Of a stretch of 34,198 nt of DNA, positions 1 to 6,807 are shown one piece after another (the stretch's first letter is position 1; the number at the start of each line of letters is the position of its first letter). The notes under the pieces were generated by a model, which worked only from the letters and a program-made list of their open reading frames with translations, was not told the DNA's origin and did no database searches. The stretch is from positions 1-34,198 of the forward strand of contig NZ_AAWS01000072.1 of assembly GCF_000169175.1 (NCBI RefSeq), written 5' to 3'. Position numbers and translations under genes: made by a program. The DNA is from Microscilla marina ATCC 23134 (GTDB lineage Bacteria > Bacteroidota > Bacteroidia > Cytophagales > Microscillaceae).

Positions 1-910
1 CCACCCGCTATAAAATAGTAATGGAGGCAGGTGCGTTTCCGTCTGATCATACGCTATGGAATCGCAGGCGAAAATACACGGTTTTGCCTATGAAGATGCA
101 GTGGTAGAGGTAAGCCCACGCGAAGGCGAACATACGTTGCGCACCGAAGATATTGTACAAACCATTGAAAGCTTGGGCGAATCGGTGGCATTGGTCATGT
201 TTAGTGGGGTAAATTACTACACCGGACAAGTGTTTGACATGGATGCCATTACCAAGGCAGGACACAAAGTGGGGGCTTACGTCGGTTTCGACCTGGCCCA
301 TGCTGCAGGTAATGTGGCTTTGCACCTACACGATTGGAACATTGATTTTGCGGTGTGGTGTACTTATAAATATTTAAACTCAAGCCCTGGTGGAATATCA
401 GGCGTATTTATTCACGAAAAAAATGCTAGTGACACTTCATTGCCCCGCCTTGCGGGTTGGTGGGGGCACAACGAAGATGAGCGGTTTTTGATGAAAAAAG
501 GCTTTGAGGCAATGCCCAATGTAGACGGTTGGCAACTAAGCAACGCACAAGTGTTGCTACAGGCAGCCCACTTGGCTTCGCTTCAACTGTTTGCTCAAGC
601 GGGTATGCCTCAGCTTACGGCCAAAAGTAAAAAACTGACGGGCTACCTTGAATTCGTGATTCGTGAGGTGGGTCAAAACAGCCATTACCCTATAGAAATT
701 ATCACCCCAACAGAGGCAAGAGGATGTCAGTTGTCGTTGTTGGTACCCCAAGAAGGAAAAAAATTGTTTGATTATTTGCACACCCACGGAGTAGTGGGCG
801 ATTGGCGTGAACCCAACAGCATACGTATAGCCCCGGTGCCTTTGTACAACTCGTTTGAAGATGTATACAGGTTTGGACAAATACTAAAAAACGGCATTCA
901 ACAAGGATAA
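1..910 (+). CDS. kynU: Kynureninase, C-terminal part, 5' truncated by the window and frameshifted
   Basis: This PLP enzyme cleaves kynurenine (or 3-hydroxykynurenine) to anthranilate and alanine in tryptophan degradation. The 284 residues from the ATG at 56 match the family's C-terminal two thirds: PREGEHTLR, the cofactor-region GFDLAHAAGN, the Schiff-base lysine in CTYKYLNSSPGG (Lys codon at 368-370) and the terminal APVPLYNSFEDVYRFG. That ATG is not the true start. Positions 3-50, in another frame, encode TRYKIVMEAGAFPSDH, the conserved stretch directly before (Y)AMESQ. One base (a T) appears to be missing at about 50-51: inserting it restores ...FPSDHYAMESQAKIHGF. Upstream codons lie outside the window. 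Either the gene is broken or the base is a sequencing error; the remaining 280 codons are intact, which favours an error or a very recent mutation. The identity as kynureninase is secure. Confidence 0.93.
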
Positions 911-919
911 ACATATATA

Positions 920-1006
920 GAGGCTGTCTTTGTTGAATACCTGGCAGGTTTTTAGAAACCTGCCAGGTATAACTCATTCTCTTAAAACCTATAATGAGAC
1001 AGCTTC
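920..1006. repeat. Small nested-palindrome element (MITE/REP-like)
   Basis: The outer ends GAGGCTGTCT (920-929) and AGACAGCTTC (997-1006) are inverted repeats matching at 9 of 10 positions. Inside lies a perfect 15-bp stem, 937-951 with 956-970, around a 4-base loop (core ACCTGGCAGGTTT). There is no coding capacity. Palindromes of this ACCTG-CAGGT type are widespread between genes in Bacteroidota as far as I recall. The structure could also terminate kynU transcription, although no clean T-run follows. Confidence 0.6.
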
Positions 1007-1033
1007 CATCACCAAATCATAAAGAATAAAAAA

Positions 1034-1996
1034 ATGGATACATTGATTGGTCAGAACTTAACCCAGGCAAGCATACTGCTAACCCAGGGAAAACTGGTGG
1101 CCATACCTACCGAAACTGTGTATGGCCTGGCAGCCAATGCCTTTGACAAAAAAGCAGTAACCCGTATATTTGAAGCAAAGAACCGCCCTACCTTTGACCC
1201 TTTGATTGTGCACACCCACAGTATAGAACAGGTGCAGCAGTTTACCAAAAATATTCCTGAAAAGGCAAAAAAGCTGGCAAAACAGTTCTGGCCTGGTTCG
1301 CTGACTATTCTGCTGGAAAAAAATGATTTGATCCCTGACTTGGTTACCGCAGGATTGTCTACAGTAGCGGTACGTATTCCTAACCACCCTCTGACTCTTG
1401 AGCTGCTCAAACAACTTGATTTTCCATTGGCCGCACCCAGCGCCAACCCTTTTGGCTACATTAGCCCTACTACAGCAGGGCATGTAGAAGCCCAGCTCAA
1501 AAACAAAGTGAGCTACATTATAGATGGGGGTCCTTGCCAGGTGGGTATTGAGTCTACTATAGTAGAAGTAAAAAACAACCAAACTACCATTTATCGCTTG
1601 GGAGGCATCAGTGTAGAAAACATAGAAGCCGCCACAGGCAAAGTAGAGGAGGTAAGGCACTCTTCGTCAAACCCCAAGGCATCGGGCATGCTCAAGAGTC
1701 ATTATGCTCCCCAAAAAAAAATGATTATTGGAGATATTGCGGCACTGTTGCCCCAGTACCCTTGCGACAAGGTGGGCATTTTGTCTTTTAGAAAAACTTA
1801 TGAACAAGTACCCAAAAATCAGCAGGTGGTGTTATCGGCTGAAGGCGAGCTGGCAAAAGCAGCGCAAGGGTTATTTGCAGGCATGCGTTATTTAGACAAT
1901 CAACCTGTAGAAATTATATTGGCTGAGCTTATGCCCGAAAAAGGCTTGGGCAGGGCAATCAATGACCGGATAAGAAGAGCCGCCACCGAAAGCTAG
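1034..1996 (+). CDS. L-threonylcarbamoyladenylate synthase, Sua5/YrdC type
   Basis: It makes threonylcarbamoyl-AMP from threonine, bicarbonate and ATP, the first step of t6A37 modification of ANN-decoding tRNAs in the cytoplasm. The N-terminal YrdC domain (about residues 10-200) shows PTETVYGLA, FEAKNRPTFDPLIVH (the KxRP nucleotide-binding region) and AAPSANPFGYISPT. About 110 further residues follow (SGMLKSHYAPQKK onward, ending GRAINDRIRRAA), the C-terminal Sua5 domain, so this is the long two-domain form (320 aa) rather than the short TsaC form. The ATG at 1034 follows an A-rich leader and sits at the normal N-terminus of the family. It stands alone, with a mini-element upstream and a long gene-free region downstream. 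Confidence 0.95.
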   Translation: MDTLIGQNLTQASILLTQGKLVAIPTETVYGLAANAFDKKAVTRIFEAKNRPTFDPLIVHTHSIEQVQQFTKNIPEKAKKLAKQFWPGSLTILLEKNDLIPDLVTAGLSTVAVRIPNHPLTLELLKQLDFPLAAPSANPFGYISPTTAGHVEAQLKNKVSYIIDGGPCQVGIESTIVEVKNNQTTIYRLGGISVENIEAATGKVEEVRHSSSNPKASGMLKSHYAPQKKMIIGDIAALLPQYPCDKVGILSFRKTYEQVPKNQQVVLSAEGELAKAAQGLFAGMRYLDNQPVEIILAELMPEKGLGRAINDRIRRAATES

Positions 1997-2363
1997 AGTA
2001 GGAGTAATTTGGAGAGTTTATAAGTAAAATCACATTTTTTTCTTACAAAGGTATTGTTATTGAAAAAGACATTTCTCTTAACAATATTTTAACAAATAAA
2101 TACTTAAACAGGCTACTTAATCAGATTTTATTAGAATTTACTATGGCTTTTTCTTTATAAAAAAGAATATTATACATACAAAAACACATCAAACATCTAA
2201 AAAATTCGCTTTCACTGAAACTTTATTTAAAAAAATTAGTATATAACTTTAAACATTTAGAATATAAAGAATACTCAAAGGATGTGAAGTTGAACAATGG
2301 GATAAGATATTCTAAATACTTGAAAAAGACAAAAAACATTAATAAGTGTAATATAATTTGGTG

Positions 2364-2402
2364 AATTGGTGTACTAAATATTTAGTACATCAATTTTTTT
2401 TT
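2364..2402 (+). terminator. Strong hairpin plus T-run, without an adjacent gene
   Basis: The 18-base perfect palindrome GTACTAAATATTTAGTAC (2371-2388) extends to a 32-base one at 2364-2395, with only one G-U pair in RNA, and runs into nine T (2394-2402). It has the form of an intrinsic terminator but lies 368 bases after the Sua5-type gene, so it ends either a long 3' UTR or an unrecognised small transcript. Confidence 0.6.
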
Positions 2403-2709
2403 ACCCCCTCCCCTACTGCCCACTTACCGCATTTATTTGACATCACCACACTCCATTTATTGCCGCTAATGCCTATGCTACTGCGCTGTTTTTTTTGTGC
2501 AAAACAATTTTTTGATAACAGACGTTCTTAATTCATTGTTGAACTCATACCTGGCATAAAAAACAGGATATAAACCCTTTACTTATCAACTACCTAAGGT
2601 ATTGGAAAACTAAAGCTTCTACTTTTCGACTTAAGATAAAAAGACAAGATGAGTTCGTTTAGTGAAAAACCACTATATTGTAGATAAAAAATAAAACAAT
2701 AGATTTTAG

Positions 2710-2769
2710 AAGGAATGGTAACAAAATATTTTGGCGTTACTGTATAATTTTATTTTTACATCATTCCTT
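2710..2769. repeat. 60-bp inverted-repeat element, copy 1
   Basis: It is bounded by AAGGAATGGT and its near-complement ATCATTCCTT (9 of 10). Its reverse complement matches 17314-17364 at about 46 of 51 positions, including a shared run of about 21 bases centred on AACGCCAAAATATT. This makes it a dispersed, non-coding MITE-like element. Confidence 0.7.
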
Positions 2770-2880
2770 AGTAAAATGTAAAAAACAAAGTAATCTAAAA
2801 GAAGGCAGTATCTGCTTTTAGTAACGTGCTCAAAATAAGTTTCTGGTTTTTGGGGCAAATACGCACAACTGACTGAGGCA

Positions 2881-3175
2881 TTTAGCCTTTGGCAGAGCTC
2901 GGCAAAGCGAAGCTTTAGCCATCGGTTTTTGCGCTCGTAGCGCTGCTACGGGCAATAAAAGCTCATAGTCCCGGCGGAACTGCCGGGGTAACGAAAGGCA
3001 GTGAAGCGAACCGCAGAACGAAGTTCAAGCTCTGCGAAGCTAATTTATTCTAAATCGGACAGCTTCAAAGTCCCGATTTCTTATCGGGGTTATTGTTGAG
3101 GGCTACGCCCGAAATCCCGTTTACGGGGCGAACACGTTACTTAGCTTCGTTGAGCTCTCTCTGTCAAAGGTTAAG
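2881..3175. repeat. GC-rich block of small hairpins and inverted repeats
   Basis: Five short stems follow in order: CGTAG/CTACG (2936-2950), CCCGGC/GCCGGG (2970-2987), CCCGAT/ATCGGG (3072-3088), GGGC/GCCC (3100-3110) and CCCGT/ACGGG (3116-3127). Longer inverted pairs join the ends: TTAGCCTTTGGCAGAG (2882-2897) with CTCTGTCAAAGGTTAAG (about 3159-3175), and GTAACGTGCTC (2821-2831) with GAACACGTTAC (3130-3140). The block contrasts sharply with the AT-rich flanks. It could be a structured RNA or a decayed mobile element. Confidence 0.5.
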
Positions 3176-3235
3176 CTTTATCTTGTAAGGAACCACGTAG
3201 CTAAGGCGCTCATAGACATTGCAGTTCGAAAGCGC

Positions 3236-3243
3236 TACTTTTG
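3236..3243 (+). promoter_or_regulatory. Candidate -7 element (TAnnTTTG) for the LRR gene
   Basis: TACTTTTG matches the Bacteroidota -7 consensus TAnnTTTG, 83 bases before the start codon at 3326. No TTTG sits at the expected -33 spacing, so support is partial. Confidence 0.4.
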
Positions 3244-3325
3244 TAATTTAAAGTGTACTTAGAGCAGTATGACATTGCTCAATTAAAATCAAGCAAACCA
3301 TCTTTAGACAGTAATAATAACAGAC

Positions 3326-3877
3326 ATGGACGCACTGATAGAGAATGCAGGAAAGTTGCTTGCCAGTGAACAGGCAGAAAACATAGACAAGGCTTTTGAA
3401 ACGTTGCGAAAGCTGGATATAGCCCATATACCCAAGTCATTGTACAGTGATTTGTCAGAACACCCCCTCAAGTGTTTTCAATACCACATGATTGAGCCAC
3501 TCAAACACTTGAAAGAGCTAGATTTGCAGGGGTCAAAACTAAATGAAGTACCCAAAGCTATAGCCCAGCTTACCAAGCTTCAGTTTTTATACTTGCACGA
3601 TAACAACATAAATGAGGTGCCTTCCAGTATTGGGTTTTTATCTGATTTGATTTGGTTAGACCTGGAGCGCAACAACCTTAAAGTGTTGCCCGCTGAGATA
3701 GGCCGCCTCAAGAATCTGCACAGGCTTAACCTGAGTTTTAATCAGCTCAATGTGTTACCAGTAGAAATAGGGCAACTATCGCAGTTACAAAGTCTTTATC
3801 TTGATGGCAATAGGTTTAGCGCCCCCGAAAGGCAAAGGATACAGCAATCGTTGCCCAAAACTGAGATTTATTTTTAG
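3326..3877 (+). CDS. Short leucine-rich repeat protein
   Basis: This 183-aa protein has an N-terminal helical stretch of about 55 residues followed by five LRRs of 23 residues (about 57-170) of the pattern LxxLxxLxLxxNxLxxLPxxIGx, for example LHRLNLSFNQLNVLPVEIGQ. It ends with a short capping segment (RFSAPERQRIQQSLP). There is no signal peptide or membrane segment, so it is probably cytoplasmic. The N-terminal stretch (LLASEQAENIDKAFETL, then HPLKCFQYH) and the cap both have counterparts in the larger LRR protein at 9516-10652, so the two are paralogues. LRRs of this kind mediate protein contacts; no enzymatic domain is attached and the partner is unknown. The ATG at 3326 is the first Met of the frame. 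Confidence 0.85.
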   Translation: MDALIENAGKLLASEQAENIDKAFETLRKLDIAHIPKSLYSDLSEHPLKCFQYHMIEPLKHLKELDLQGSKLNEVPKAIAQLTKLQFLYLHDNNINEVPSSIGFLSDLIWLDLERNNLKVLPAEIGRLKNLHRLNLSFNQLNVLPVEIGQLSQLQSLYLDGNRFSAPERQRIQQSLPKTEIYF

Positions 3878-4005
3878 ACAATCCTGTTGTCCTGTATAAT
3901 ATTACCCTCTTGAACACTTTCTTGGGGGTTTTTTATTGGGCTCAAGGCAAAAGCTCCTCCAGGAACTGAAACAAACACCTCCTCAACGCCCGAAAAACCT
4001 GCCAT

Positions 4006-4031
4006 GCCTGAGTGCCAGTTCAGGCTTTTTT
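4006..4031 (+). terminator. Intrinsic terminator candidate after the LRR gene
   Basis: GCCTGA (4006-4011) pairs with TCAGGC (4020-4025) across an 8-base loop, and six T follow. It lies 129 bases past the LRR stop codon. Confidence 0.5.
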
Positions 4032-4135
4032 ATCAACATTTTATCAAACAAAACCTGAAAGTTTTAGAGATTTAATCAAGGAAAAATATATTTGTACATA
4101 CTTGAAGCATAAGTGCTTTTAAAAGCTCCTACAGG

Positions 4136-4356
4136 GTTCTGGGGACTAGGCTCTAGGGACTAGGTACACCCTTGCTCCTTAGATAGCTACACTTTTTCTA
4201 TCACGTTGAATTTTAGCGATTTATAAAACCTGTAGTTAAAAACCCCGACAAAGTTCTGGGGACTAGGCTCTAGGGACTAGGTACACCCTGCTCCTTAGAT
4301 AGCTACACTTTTTCTATCACGTTGAATTTTAGCGATTTATAAAAGCCGAAGTTAAA
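4136..4356. repeat. Tandem direct repeat, two copies of about 93 bp
   Basis: Copy 1 (4136-4228) and copy 2 (4253-4344) both start GTTCTGGGGACTAGG and end AGCGATTTATAAAA. The only difference seen is one T missing in copy 2 (ACCCTTGCTCC versus ACCCTGCTCC). Similarity continues weakly into CTGTAGTTAAA / CCGAAGTTAAA. Each copy contains the internal pair GGGACTAGG...GGGACTAGG. A diverged inverted relative lies at about 22064-22094. Confidence 0.8.
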
Positions 4357-4473
4357 CGAGTATATTACTTAACGGGACACCTGCCCTGGTTGTGGGGTAC
4401 TGGCAGTACCATTCCATACTTAAACAGTTTTACACCAATGAAAATCTACAAAACACATTTATACAACCAACCA

Positions 4474-6036
4474 ATGATTAGAACGCTTTTAGTCATGTTG
4501 GCGGTAGGAACAATGCTGGTTGCCTGTGGCAAAAAAAACAAGCAAGCAGTGAGCAAAGTACACATTCCTAAAACGGCTTCGATAGCAGCCGTCATTGATT
4601 TGAAACAAATCTCAGAAAAAGCCCCCAACTGGCGAGATGTGTTCAAGGCTGATTTTTTGCAAAAACTTGATGTAGACATAGACAGTAAACAAGTTGCTGG
4701 TCTTCAGCAGTTGGTCGAAAGGGTGATTAGCTCTATAGATCAAGACGAAAAGCTGTCTGTTTTTAATGGGCAAGTGTCAAAAGATCGCAATAAAAATCAT
4801 TTTGCCCTGACTTTTGTGATCGCCGATGTAGCAGCTTTTGAGAAGGCTTTGACCACTGATAAGGGGATCACTATTGTGAAAAATAAAGACAGCAAGCACG
4901 TGTTTTTAGATAACAAAACTATTCTCTCGTGGAAAGAAGGCTCTGGCTTATTAGTAGGGTATGAGTTTAAAGCAGCCAATAGAAACAAAGAGTTGGTGAG
5001 CAAAGTGGCCGAACTACGCAAAACTACTGCCGCTGATGCTCTGGACAACAACAACCAGAAGTTTAAAGCTTTATTAGGCGAAAACCACGACATTGCCATT
5101 TGGGCAAACCAACAAGAAACCCGCAACTTTAGCCCTTCGGTAGAGATGTACAGCAAACTATCGCCTACTATAGCCAACCTGATAAACGCTACCAAGTATG
5201 GCACTTCTTATATTGATTTTCTGGAAGGTAAAATAGTGATGAATGGCAAGACCATGTTTGACGGTAAAGCCACCGAAAAGTACCAAACTGTGCTGGGTAT
5301 CAGTAATGAAAACGTCATTAAAAGCTTGCCCATTAAAGATCCATTGCTGCTGATGAGCCTGAGTATTAGCATGAAAGACATCAGAAAGATTATGGAAGAA
5401 GAAAATGCGTATGACAAGTTTGACGCGGAGGCTTTGAAAACATTGCAAGAACTGGACTTGACGGTAAAAGATGTAGCCGAGATGTTGAGTGGAGACCTGG
5501 TAGCTGCGGTGGAAGACCTGGAACTGAACAACTTACAAAAGGCTAGTGCCAAGTTGGTATTGGGCATTGGGCTCAATAACCGCAAGGTACTAGAGAAGCT
5601 ACTGAGCAAATATACAGAAATGGGGCTTTTGCAAAAGCAAGACAACATCTACCGCCCGGTAATACCATTGTTGGGTTTTGACCCTCAGATAATAGTAACA
5701 GATGACGCAGTGTTTTTGACTGCTACTGAGGAGTTTAAAGAGGCTATTACCTCAGCCAAGGCAACCAACCTGAATGAAGAAATGCTCAAGAAAACCAAAG
5801 AGAGTAACTTTATGCTCTTTTTGCGCCCCAGCGAAATATTGAGAAAAATACCTAAAGAGAATTTCTCGGATGAGTTGCTCGAAGAACTGCTACCCAAGAT
5901 AGAGTCGGTGATAGTAAATACCCTGCCTGCCAAAAAAGAAGTATTGGAAGGCAACGTAACGGTGTATTTTAAGGACAAAAAAACCAATGCCCTGCAGCAA
6001 TTGCTAAGTTTGAAACCTCAAAAGGTGAACAACTAA
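4474..6036 (+). CDS. Lipoprotein, DUF4836-like
   Basis: The start at 4474 is chosen over upstream in-frame ATGs (4390, 4438) because it gives a lipoprotein signal, MIRTLLVMLAVGTMLVACGK, with lipobox LVAC and Cys at residue 18. The 520-aa protein is then followed by HIPKTASIAAVIDLKQISEKA, the opening typical of Bacteroidota DUF4836 lipoproteins. The remainder is an alternation of helices and strands with repeated lysine-rich stretches and no catalytic motif. It is expected to sit in the cell envelope, lipid-anchored; function is unknown for the family. It is monocistronic, with a tandem repeat directly upstream and a strong terminator 24 bases downstream. Confidence 0.8.
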   Translation: MIRTLLVMLAVGTMLVACGKKNKQAVSKVHIPKTASIAAVIDLKQISEKAPNWRDVFKADFLQKLDVDIDSKQVAGLQQLVERVISSIDQDEKLSVFNGQVSKDRNKNHFALTFVIADVAAFEKALTTDKGITIVKNKDSKHVFLDNKTILSWKEGSGLLVGYEFKAANRNKELVSKVAELRKTTAADALDNNNQKFKALLGENHDIAIWANQQETRNFSPSVEMYSKLSPTIANLINATKYGTSYIDFLEGKIVMNGKTMFDGKATEKYQTVLGISNENVIKSLPIKDPLLLMSLSISMKDIRKIMEEENAYDKFDAEALKTLQELDLTVKDVAEMLSGDLVAAVEDLELNNLQKASAKLVLGIGLNNRKVLEKLLSKYTEMGLLQKQDNIYRPVIPLLGFDPQIIVTDDAVFLTATEEFKEAITSAKATNLNEEMLKKTKESNFMLFLRPSEILRKIPKENFSDELLEELLPKIESVIVNTLPAKKEVLEGNVTVYFKDKKTNALQQLLSLKPQKVNN

Positions 6037-6060
6037 CGCCATACCATTGAATCACTTACT

Positions 6061-6105
6061 AAAAATCACCCTTGCTTTGTATTATAAGCAAGGGTGATTT
6101 TTGTA
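6061..6105 (+). terminator. Intrinsic terminator of the DUF4836-like gene
   Basis: A perfect 16-bp stem AAAAATCACCCTTGCT (6061-6076) pairs with 6087-6102, has a 10-base loop and ends in T-rich sequence. It begins 24 bases after the stop codon. The leading A-run would let it act on the other strand too. Confidence 0.85.
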
Positions 6106-6493
6106 TGACTATTTGATTGGTTTGTTATGCGCCAACAACGTTGATATTGCTTCATATATTTGCTAGAACAAAATTATGCAAGTAACCCTTACTAAAAAAG
6201 CTCCAGGCACCTTCAGTAGTTTCACATTAAACCGTGTATGATGGTTATAAAATTGACAATGAGGGAGTTATTTTTATAAGGCTTTTTTATAAAAAATAAG
6301 AAATCTCTCTGAAGCTTACAAAGTTCGAGGTCTCGATAAGACGTGAAGATACCACCCTCCCAAGGTCAAGTTCGCCTGTTTCGAACTTGATTCGAAAAAG
6401 CAAGCGAGTAACTAACAGGTGAAGCCTAAAAATAAAGTTTAAATCCTGTCTGGAAAATTTTCAAGAAAAAAGTGTACCCTAAACTGTACCCCA

Positions 6494-6537
6494 CAAAAAC
6501 AAAACCTTTTGCAAATCATTGATTTACAAAGGGTTTT
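6494..6537 (-). terminator. Terminator of tRNA-Leu (minus strand)
   Basis: 6501-6518 and 6520-6537 are inverted repeats differing at two positions (AAAACC..TTTG..AAATCA). On the minus strand the stem is followed by GTTTTTGT. It lies just downstream of the tRNA 3' end. Confidence 0.6.
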
Positions 6538-6550
6538 ATTACTTTGAGTG

Positions 6551-6635
6551 TGCTCACGGGGGGAGTCGAACCCCCACGCCAGTAATAGGCACTACCCCCT
6601 CAAGATAGCGTGTCTACCAATTCCACCACGTAAGC
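6551..6635 (-). tRNA. tRNA-Leu (anticodon GAG)
   Basis: Read on the minus strand, the acceptor arm GCTTACG pairs with CGTGAGC and is followed by discriminator A. The D arm contains GTGGAATTGGTAGACAC, and the anticodon stem CTATC/GGTAG encloses the loop TTGAGGG with anticodon GAG. A long class II variable arm GCC-TATTACT-GGC follows, then the T arm GGGGG/CCCCC with TTCGACT. The 85-nt length and long variable arm fit leucine. CCA is not encoded. Anticodon GAG reads CUC and CUU. Confidence 0.95.
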
Positions 6636-6659
6636 ATATAGTGTTACTGCAAGGGACGG

Positions 6660-6691
6660 CAAAAGTATACAATATTTTTGGGATGCCCAAA
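6660..6691 (-). promoter_or_regulatory. Promoter of tRNA-Leu
   Basis: On the minus strand TTTG (6691-6688) is followed after 20 bases by TACTTTTG (6667-6660), matching the Bacteroidota -33/-7 pattern TTTG-N19-21-TAnnTTTG. It ends 24 bases before the first base of the tRNA. Confidence 0.7.
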
Positions 6692-6773
6692 CCTTTGTCG
6701 CATAAAAATTTATTTACCTGCTTCCCCCCTGCTATCTGCTCACCAATGCTTTTTTCACTTGATGTGAATCACC

Positions 6774-6781
6774 TATATTTG
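6774..6781 (+). promoter_or_regulatory. Candidate -7 element before the 6808 gene
   Basis: TATATTTG matches TAnnTTTG and lies 26 bases before the start codon at 6808. No clear -33 TTG is present, so this is weak support. Confidence 0.35.
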
Positions 6782-6807
6782 CCTGCTACCAACCAAATAC
6801 TCAACTG

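Larger units (their letters stand above)
1997..3325. other. 1.3-kb gene-free region with several structured elements
   Basis: No convincing reading frame was found on either strand. The first part (about 2000-2400) is very AT-rich and ends in a strong hairpin with a T-run. A 60-bp inverted-repeat element lies at 2710-2769. From about 2880 to 3175 base composition shifts to GC-rich and small hairpins follow one another. A -7-like TACTTTTG at 3236-3243 precedes the LRR gene. Listed separately below. Confidence 0.7.
3878..4473. other. Spacer with a candidate terminator and a tandem direct repeat
   Basis: No gene was recognised. The spacer holds a hairpin plus T-run at 4006-4031, a TATATTTG (-7-like) at 4087-4094, two near-identical copies of a 93-bp sequence (4136-4228 and 4253-4344), and a short hairpin GGTACT/AGTACC at 4396-4410 before the lipoprotein gene. 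Confidence 0.65.
6037..6550. other. Spacer between lipoprotein gene and tRNA-Leu
   Basis: It contains the terminator at 6061-6102, a 9-bp hairpin TCAAGTTCG/CGAACTTGA at 6366-6390, a 12-base-period pair of TGTACCC (6473-6479 and 6485-6491), and the tRNA terminator. No gene was found. Confidence 0.65.

Noticed and set aside
1079-1660. Long minus-strand frames inside the Sua5-type gene, and similar ones within other genes
   Set aside because: They are shadows of a clearly conserved plus-strand gene, with Cys/aromatic-rich translations lacking motifs.
3878-3940. GC-containing ACCCTC...TTGGGGGTTTTTT stretch considered as the LRR gene terminator
   Set aside because: The arms pair at only three or four bases; the hairpin at 4006-4031 is a better candidate.
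4136-4356. Tandem repeat considered as a CRISPR array
   Set aside because: Only two copies, a repeat of about 93 bases and a 24-base gap; no cas genes in the window.
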